Shown piece after piece: positions 22,380 through 26,642 of a DNA stretch of 26,642 nt. Each line of letters begins with the position of its first letter. Within the stretch, counting starts at the first letter, position 1. This DNA comes from Desulfobacterales bacterium (lineage in GTDB: Bacteria; Desulfobacterota; DSM-4660; Desulfatiglandales; B25-G16). Below the pieces are notes generated by a model, which saw only the letters and a program-made list of their open reading frames with translations, did no database searches and was not told the origin of the DNA. Position numbers and translations under genes: made by a program. The DNA is taken from NCBI GenBank assembly GCA_013375385.1, contig JABXJY010000010.1, forward strand, positions 1-26,642, in the 5' to 3' direction.

Positions 22380-22562
22380 CTAACCCTCTTCCTTTTTGAC
22401 TACTACCTTACCCTTATAGGTACCGCAATTCATACATACATGATGAGGGAGAACAGGCTCGTGACACTGGGGACAAGATGAGATGTTAGGCATCTTTAGG
22501 TGATGATGGGATCTCCTCTTATCCCTCCTTGATCTTGATTTTTTCCTCTTAGGTACAGGCAT
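22380..22562 (-). CDS. rpmF: Large ribosomal subunit protein L32
   Basis: This 60-residue basic protein of the 50S subunit starts MPVPKRKKSRSRRDKRRSHH and has the zinc-binding CPQC and CMNC pairs (the cysteine-containing form of L32). A short family B repeat lies just upstream, between it and the YceD-like gene. Confidence 0.98.
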   Translation of the reverse strand: MPVPKRKKSRSRRDKRRSHHHLKMPNISSCPQCHEPVLPHHVCMNCGTYKGKVVVKKEEG

Positions 22563-22564
22563 AA

Positions 22565-22590
22565 TGCTGGTTACTCGTTACTGGTTACTG
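22565..22590. repeat. GTTACTCGTTACTGGTTACT repeat (family B, array 3)
   Basis: Three GTTACT units in tandem (GCTGGTTACTCGTTACTGG and onward) fill the 15-base gap before rpmF and extend into the 3' end of the YceD-like gene. Only the GTTAC half of the family B layout is present. Confidence 0.5.
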
Positions 22591-23084
22591 AAAAGAAAAT
22601 TTTTGTCTCCTGATGAACATGAGCACGTTGTAGTATTCAAATTACACCCACATATGGGGCAAAGCCCTTTGCACTCGACTGTGCAAAGAGTCTTCATGGG
22701 CACGGTAAGAATAAGTTGCTCCTTTATTATCTGATCAGGGTGTAAGAACTTACCATCAATGAAATCGAGATTAAGATCATCTTCTAATAGTTCAACCTCT
22801 GCGTTTCCCTTAAATGGAGATATTGACAAATATATCCTGAAATCTTTTGACAGATCCCAGCTATAAGGTTCAAGACATCTGTCGCACCTCAAAAGCAATC
22901 TGGTAGAAAAGGAACCCTCTACTGCAATCTTATTGCCAGCTGGGTATATCTTGATCCAGGCAGAAACAGGGCTCTCAAGTCCCACGATCCGATCCTCTTC
23001 AAGATCCGATTTCCACCAATCCGGTTTAAGAGTAAAATCTGCTTCTCTACCCTCTAAAGGGATATTTGTCAAATCAATTTTCAT
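22578..23084 (-). CDS. YceD/DUF177 family protein
   Basis: A 168-residue member of the DUF177/YceD family, which sits before rpmF in most bacteria and is linked to 23S rRNA accumulation in some. The signature LLLRCDRCLEPY is followed by an acidic segment (ELLEDDLNLDFIDG), LILTVPMKTLC and the cysteine-rich CKGLCPICGCNLN. The extra tail CSCSSGDKN adds further cysteines. It is the first gene of the lipid operon and follows a promoter about 65 bases upstream. Confidence 0.9.
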   Translation of the reverse strand: MKIDLTNIPLEGREADFTLKPDWWKSDLEEDRIVGLESPVSAWIKIYPAGNKIAVEGSFSTRLLLRCDRCLEPYSWDLSKDFRIYLSISPFKGNAEVELLEDDLNLDFIDGKFLHPDQIIKEQLILTVPMKTLCTVECKGLCPICGCNLNTTTCSCSSGDKNFLFSNQ

Positions 23085-23149
23085 TTGAGGCTAACAACTA
23101 CAACGAATGATCAGTGATCATAACTACCATAAAATAGTTAAAGTTTGCT

Positions 23150-23176
23150 TTTATATCCAGCGCTTTCTTTTGTCAA
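23150..23176 (-). promoter_or_regulatory. Promoter of the DUF177-rpmF-plsX-fab operon
   Basis: On the minus strand TTGACA (23176-23171) and TATAAA (23155-23150) are 15 bases apart (16 if ATAAAA is used), a little short of ideal. An inverted repeat AGAGAA/TTCTCT (23176-23191) touches the -35 site. The first start codon is at 23084. Confidence 0.5.
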
Positions 23177-23252
23177 GAGAATTTCTTCTCTCCACAGCGC
23201 CACCCCAAGGTCAGCATCAACGTCATGAAATCCTCTCGTTCAATGCCATGTT

Positions 23253-24716
23253 TCACTTCGACGGATGTCTCTTCACAGGAATTCCCACCAGTGTTTTGGC
23301 CAGTTTGATCTTTTTATCCAAGTCTCCCTCTCTGAAGATCATGACCCTCTGGGCCTGGGGTGAGCCCGCGCCGTGCATAGACTCCACCAGGGCCGTGCCT
23401 CCGGTCATGGCCTCGATGAGACGACCGATCTTTATGCGGTCCTTGTAAGGAATTCCCTCAACCCCAATGAAATATTTCTTGACCAGATGCCCCACATCCT
23501 CGCTTTCCAAGTCGTACTGGCTTGGGAGAGTTGCGATAAATCCTCCAGCCAAGTCCACGGCCAATCGGGCCACCTCAAAATGCAACCGAGTCACATTCTG
23601 CTTGCAGACGTTGGCGAGCATGGTATCCACCATGTACGCCCCGGAGGCGGTCTGCCAGCCCTCGGCTGAACACGCGATGGAGGAGCTGTACAGGGTCTCG
23701 CACAGATGAATCATCTCGGTGACCTTGTCCCGAACGTGGGAGGCCTTGGCCGTTCCCTGAATCTGCATCAGATAGCTCACAGCCCCTATTAAGACGTCCA
23801 TCAGACCGGTCTTGCAGGCCCCGTAGTTGGCACGGTGGTGTGCAGCGAACCGATAAACGATAGCGGGGGTGAATTCCGTTTCGCCATCCATAAAGATCCT
23901 GTCACCAGGCACAAACACGTCTTCAAAGGCAATAACAGCCTCCCCACCTACGGCTCCAAATGATGGTTTACCCACATCTATCCGTTCCCTCCTATCGCGT
24001 CGATCATCGCTTGCCTGGCGCCCGAAGATCATGGTCACCCCAGGGGCATCCACGGTCAGTGCGCATATCACCGCATAATCCCTGGAGCGTTCATCCATAG
24101 CCGTGGTGGGCATAACCAAAATCTCGTGGGAGTTGACCCCACCGGTCATGTGAAGCTTGGCCCCTCGTATGACGATGCCGTCGGCCCGACGATCCACGAT
24201 ATGAACGTACTGGTCGGGGTCTGCCTGGTCGGCTGGACCCTTGGATCGGTCTCCCTTGGGATCGGTCATGGCACCCACCACCATGAGGTTCTCGTCCTGA
24301 ATGTAGGCCAGCCACTTCTTGAACCGCTCAGAATAGTCAGTGCCGTATTTCTGGTCCATCTCATAGGCTACGGAATAGGTGGCATTGATACCGTCGTGCC
24401 CCACACACCGCTGAAAGCAGGTCCCCGTTTTCTGGCCGAGAACCCTGAGGAGCTTGATTTTCTTGATCAGATCCTCAACGCTCTGGTGTACGTGGGTGAA
24501 ACGGCTGATGGTCCGGCCAGTCAGATGGGATGTGGCCGTGGCCAGGTCTCGATACTCTCTGGAGCTAGCCAGGGCATAGGTCATGGCTGCTGCCCGAACG
24601 TGCGGGGCGGTGGCCGGATGCCGGGTTACATCCTCAATCCTTTTTCCCCTGTAGTAAATAATGGGCTTTAATCTTCTCAAACTCTTGATATATTCAGCGC
24701 CGTTTTTGAGCTTCAT
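23253..24716 (-). CDS. abfD: 4-hydroxybutyryl-CoA dehydratase / vinylacetyl-CoA isomerase
   Basis: This flavin and [4Fe-4S] enzyme dehydrates 4-hydroxybutyryl-CoA to crotonyl-CoA by a radical mechanism, in aminobutyrate or succinate fermentation. The cluster ligands characterised in Clostridium aminobutyricum (two Cys, one His, one Cys) are all present: Cys100 and Cys104 in GTCFQRCVGHDG, His294 and Cys301 in HHRANYGACKTG, with Tyr298 and Lys302 alongside. Its 487 residues match the clostridial enzyme in length. These residues set it apart from 4-hydroxyphenylacetate hydroxylases of the same fold. The ATG at 24716 is eight bases after the end of the UxaA-like gene, with GGAG about ten bases upstream. 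By eye it is more GC-rich than the fab block. Confidence 0.93.
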   Translation of the reverse strand: MKLKNGAEYIKSLRRLKPIIYYRGKRIEDVTRHPATAPHVRAAAMTYALASSREYRDLATATSHLTGRTISRFTHVHQSVEDLIKKIKLLRVLGQKTGTCFQRCVGHDGINATYSVAYEMDQKYGTDYSERFKKWLAYIQDENLMVVGAMTDPKGDRSKGPADQADPDQYVHIVDRRADGIVIRGAKLHMTGGVNSHEILVMPTTAMDERSRDYAVICALTVDAPGVTMIFGRQASDDRRDRRERIDVGKPSFGAVGGEAVIAFEDVFVPGDRIFMDGETEFTPAIVYRFAAHHRANYGACKTGLMDVLIGAVSYLMQIQGTAKASHVRDKVTEMIHLCETLYSSSIACSAEGWQTASGAYMVDTMLANVCKQNVTRLHFEVARLAVDLAGGFIATLPSQYDLESEDVGHLVKKYFIGVEGIPYKDRIKIGRLIEAMTGGTALVESMHGAGSPQAQRVMIFREGDLDKKIKLAKTLVGIPVKRHPSK

Positions 24717-24723
24717 CTTGATC

Positions 24724-25032
24724 CTACTCCTTTCCGTCAACTCCCCAGGACAAATCTCCTCGTCCCTTCAGGCTTTCAACGTTGTGTACGTGAACGTGTT
24801 GTCCCTCATTGATATCTCGAGTTGTCTGGCCGATAATTTCACCATACTTCATCACATTCTCGCCCTTACTTATTCTTTTCATTGCAAATTTGTGACCAAA
24901 TTGGATCTTTTCCTGTATTCGAATCTCCATCAACGTATCTCCTGTCCTGACTTGAACCACATCATTTTTATCAACGTCGGTTAGGAGCGTTGCCACATTG
25001 TCCTTTGGATCCATGACAATTGCCTTTTTCAT
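24724..25032 (-). CDS. UxaA-family SAF-domain protein (altronate-dehydratase small-subunit type)
   Basis: A 102-residue protein that looks like the SAF domain of the UxaA/GarD sugar-acid dehydratases: GHKFAMKRISKGENVMKYGEIIG and the closing VHVHNVESLKGRGD block are recognisable. In those enzymes this domain partners a roughly 380-residue catalytic part, which is absent here. The ATG at 25032 has GGAGG seven bases upstream; an ATG at 25056 would add eight residues and overlap the previous tiny ORF by ATGA. Its place between two oxidoreductase genes suggests a partner elsewhere or a new use of the domain. Confidence 0.85.
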   Translation of the reverse strand: MKKAIVMDPKDNVATLLTDVDKNDVVQVRTGDTLMEIRIQEKIQFGHKFAMKRISKGENVMKYGEIIGQTTRDINEGQHVHVHNVESLKGRGDLSWGVDGKE

Positions 25033-25052
25033 TCCAGATCCTCCCCTGTCTT

Positions 25053-25145
25053 TCATTTCGGCACATCAACCAAACCCTCATCCAGAATCAATTCAACACC
25101 AATCTGAGCAGCCTTTCCCACTACATCCGTATACTTAATTTCCAC
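25053..25145 (-). CDS. 30-residue ORF upstream of the UxaA-like gene (hypothetical)
   Basis: A GTG four bases after AAAGGAGGAA opens a 30-codon frame, MEIKYTDVVGKAAQIGVELI and on, ending in TGA that overlaps ATG (25056) in ATGA. The strong ribosome site and coupling hint at translation, but it may be the tail of a decayed gene. I recognise no family. Confidence 0.35.
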   Translation of the reverse strand: MEIKYTDVVGKAAQIGVELILDEGLVDVPK

Positions 25146-25237
25146 ATTTCCTCCTTTGACCCTTTCATAGTAAGAAATGGCTTGTTAACCCTCTGCCCGC
25201 CACCGGTGATAATTGCCAGTTTATCTTTAGATTTCAT
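25121..25237 (-). pseudogene. Short-chain dehydrogenase N-terminal stub
   Basis: The 38-residue frame begins MKSKDKLAIITGGGQ, the standard opening of a classical short-chain dehydrogenase (the GxxxGxG cofactor loop should follow), but diverges right after the third glycine and stops at TAG. A GAGG seven bases upstream of the ATG survives. This looks like a 5' remnant after a deletion that removed nearly the whole gene. Confidence 0.5.
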
Positions 25238-25282
25238 ATTCCGACCTCTATGAGATTTTTATCTCTAAGATTTATTGGGTTG

Positions 25283-25498
25283 CTAAGTCTTATGGTTCCC
25301 CAATACATCGGAGATGGGGCGTAGCTTGGATTGCTCCAGGCCAACCGTCAGGAGATGGATATCTGCTCTCAGTTCTTCACGCGCGTGTTGCGGCAGAGGT
25401 AGTGCTGCTCCATCGCGGTCGATCTTGGTCCCGCGCCCGTAGTGAAATGCTTCACTTCCGCATATGTTTGATACCATCTCATTACGACGACCCGGCAC
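25283..25498 (-). CDS. Unrecognised 71-residue ORF
   Basis: A frame between the fusion oxidoreductase and the SDR stub. Its middle and end (FHYGRGTKIDRDGAALPLPQ, then REELRADIHLLTVGLEQSK) have a protein-like composition with a predicted helical end, but I know no family. The start is uncertain and an overlapping frame on the same strand (MFNQVTRC...) is also open, so it could be a decayed gene. Low confidence. Confidence 0.35.
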   Translation of the reverse strand: MPGRRNEMVSNICGSEAFHYGRGTKIDRDGAALPLPQHAREELRADIHLLTVGLEQSKLRPISDVLGNHKT

Positions 25499-25537
25499 CG
25501 TGTTACCTGGTTGAACATAAGGGAGAGGAGATTTTGG

Positions 25538-26642
25538 CTACCTACATGCCAGTATCGTTCTTTTCACCAGTGCCTTTGATATTTGGATCTTGTGGGCGTT
25601 CTTCGCCAATGGACACGCATGTGTAACGGCTGCATTGGCAGCAGATTCAGCAGTCGACTCATCTATCGATTTCCCTATGATGGATTCCTCCGCTTCAGTC
25701 ACCCGGTACGGGACGTTATATACAGCGTTCAGGCATATCCTGGCTCCCTTGACGACCCCTCCTTCACTTTCTACCGCTGTTGCGCAGTTGACGATTGGGA
25801 AATCTATTGACTTCCGAGGCGCAAACTTCATGAACGTGCTCTTGGTGCCACCCCTCGGTTTGGGTACCTGAATCTCGGTCACTATCTCGTCGTCAGCGAG
25901 GACTGTTGTCCTCTCCACTCCTACCGCGAAGAACTTCTCGGCCTCAACAATTCTCTCCGTAGTTCTAATGTTCGCATTGAGAGCTATCAGTGCTGGAGCA
26001 ATATCTGATGAGCTGACTGCCACACATCCACAATTGAAACACCTATTCACCTCCGTTTCAGTTTCACCTAGACCGAGATCAAGAATATCCTCAACCTCCA
26101 TGCCCTTCATCCTCTCAGATACTGAGAGTTCAGGCACCCTGACCCTACCCATCCTCTTAAGGCACGAGCTGTTAAATTTCTCGGGAAGGCTCATGGTTTC
26201 CTCTTCTTTGTCTTCAAACTGCGTTACCCTACCCCCAAGATATCGATCTATGGATCCCGCAGCCTTCCTACCACCAGCTATAGCCTCCACCACCGTTGCT
26301 GGGCCCGTTACGAAATCGCCTCCAGCAAAGAGGTTCTTGCCCAGGAAATACTGAGAGAGATCTATTTTCAGCTGTCCCCTTCCCATCTCATCGAGGAATT
26401 CGGCAGGGACATATGACGTGTCCGGATCCTCCCCAATCGATTTAATCACAGCATCAAACTCAATGGTGAACTCCGAGCCCTCTATCGGTATGGGTCGGGG
26501 CCTCCCCGTCTCATCCAGACCCCGAAGTCTCATCCTCACGCACTTGAGGACTGTTTTGCCCTCCCTCTTGAACACTTCGACCGGTAGGGCGAGAAACTCA
26601 AATCTAAGGCCTTCTTCCTTGGCCTTCTCAATCTCCTCCCTC
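25538..26642 (-). CDS. GltD-like FAD/NAD(P) oxidoreductase fused to half a CoxM-type flavoprotein domain (5' end outside window)
   Basis: The reading frame runs off the right edge of the window, so only the last ~368 codons are visible. The first ~120 are the C-terminal half of a glutamate-synthase-beta-like pyridine-nucleotide oxidoreductase: PVEVFKREGKTVLKCVRMRL, FDAVIKSIGEDPDTS, and the FAD motif NLFAGGDFVTGPATVVEAIA. A linker with RCFNCGC follows. The remainder matches the second half of CoxM/xanthine-dehydrogenase FAD subunits: SDIAPALIALNANI, EIVTEIQVPKP, STFMKFAPRKSIDFPIVNCA and GARICLNAVYNVPYRVTEAE. The N-terminal FAD-binding half of CoxM is missing. It probably passes electrons between NAD(P)H and an aldehyde-oxidase-type or CoA-linked partner. 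Confidence 0.8.
   Translation of the reverse strand, partial: REEIEKAKEEGLRFEFLALPVEVFKREGKTVLKCVRMRLRGLDETGRPRPIPIEGSEFTIEFDAVIKSIGEDPDTSYVPAEFLDEMGRGQLKIDLSQYFLGKNLFAGGDFVTGPATVVEAIAGGRKAAGSIDRYLGGRVTQFEDKEEETMSLPEKFNSSCLKRMGRVRVPELSVSERMKGMEVEDILDLGLGETETEVNRCFNCGCVAVSSSDIAPALIALNANIRTTERIVEAEKFFAVGVERTTVLADDEIVTEIQVPKPRGGTKSTFMKFAPRKSIDFPIVNCATAVESEGGVVKGARICLNAVYNVPYRVTEAEESIIGKSIDESTAESAANAAVTHACPLAKNAHKIQISKALVKRTILACR

Noticed and set aside
23253..24716. 4-hydroxyphenylacetate 3-monooxygenase (HpaB) instead of AbfD
   Set aside because: Same fold, but HpaB lacks the Cys, Cys, His, Cys cluster ligands that are all present here at the expected spacing.
25402..25626. A 74-codon plus-strand frame
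   Set aside because: Antisense to the end of the fusion oxidoreductase gene and the small unknown ORF; composition not protein-like.

Overview
The window reads like a chromosomal segment of a Gram-negative, anaerobic bacterium, most probably of the Desulfobacterota (former Deltaproteobacteria). Grounds: an LPS-assembly lipoprotein (LptE); the block YceD/DUF177-rpmF-plsX-fabG-acpP-fabF followed by rpiB-comEB-nrdR-ribD-ribE-ribBA-ribH-nusB, an order typical of that group; and a 4-hydroxybutyryl-CoA dehydratase of anaerobic type. This assignment is inference from gene content and order. Nearly every gene is on the minus strand; rpsT is the only confident plus-strand gene.

Layout. (1) 1-660: an MNT nucleotidyltransferase antitoxin with only the first 34 codons of its HEPN partner, a decayed toxin-antitoxin locus. 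(2) 861-4440: a small exported protein, a membrane-anchored ComEA-like helix-hairpin-helix protein, UDP-glucose 6-dehydrogenase and a winged-helix regulator of the polysaccharide-associated type. (3) 4440-5520: a repeat-rich, gene-poor stretch. It holds a four-helix-bundle (rRNA-intervening-sequence) protein pseudogene split by a 96-bp element with 11-bp terminal inverted repeats, a REP-like hairpin, other palindromes, an orphan promoter/operator and a doubtful lipoprotein stub. (4) 5518-9951: hisB, tRNA-Ala(CGC), murJ, then divergent rpsT, which runs convergently into holA-lptE. (5) 10018-13639: leuS with an overlapping orphan peptidase-M17 N-terminal domain protein, then nusB. (6) 13732-17322: the riboflavin genes ribH, ribBA, ribE and ribD. 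(7) 17513-18983: nrdR, a dCMP deaminase and rpiB. (8) 19054-23084: the fatty-acid/phospholipid block, lacking fabH and fabD at the usual place, with a recognisable promoter at about 23150-23176. (9) 23253-26642: a different, catabolic module that looks more GC-rich by eye: 4-hydroxybutyryl-CoA dehydratase, a UxaA-type SAF-domain protein, two tiny ORFs (one resembling a truncated short-chain dehydrogenase), an unrecognised ORF, and the 3' part of an unusual fusion of a GltD-like FAD/NAD(P) oxidoreductase with half of a CoxM-type flavoprotein domain.

How the genes work together. Most of the window is housekeeping: translation (tRNA-Ala, S20, L32, LeuRS, NusB), replication (HolA), envelope assembly (LptE, MurJ, Ugd), riboflavin synthesis and fatty-acid synthesis. 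Tight spacing and start/stop overlaps suggest translational coupling, for example lptE-holA, M17N-leuS, ribE-ribBA, comEB-nrdR and rpmF-plsX.

The most unusual signals lie between and beyond these genes: at least two families of degenerate short tandem repeats scattered through intergenic spaces, small palindromic elements, a C-terminally extended S20 that overlaps holA antisense, and the right-hand oxidoreductase/dehydratase module. I found no CRISPR array, rRNA, riboswitch or intact transposase.
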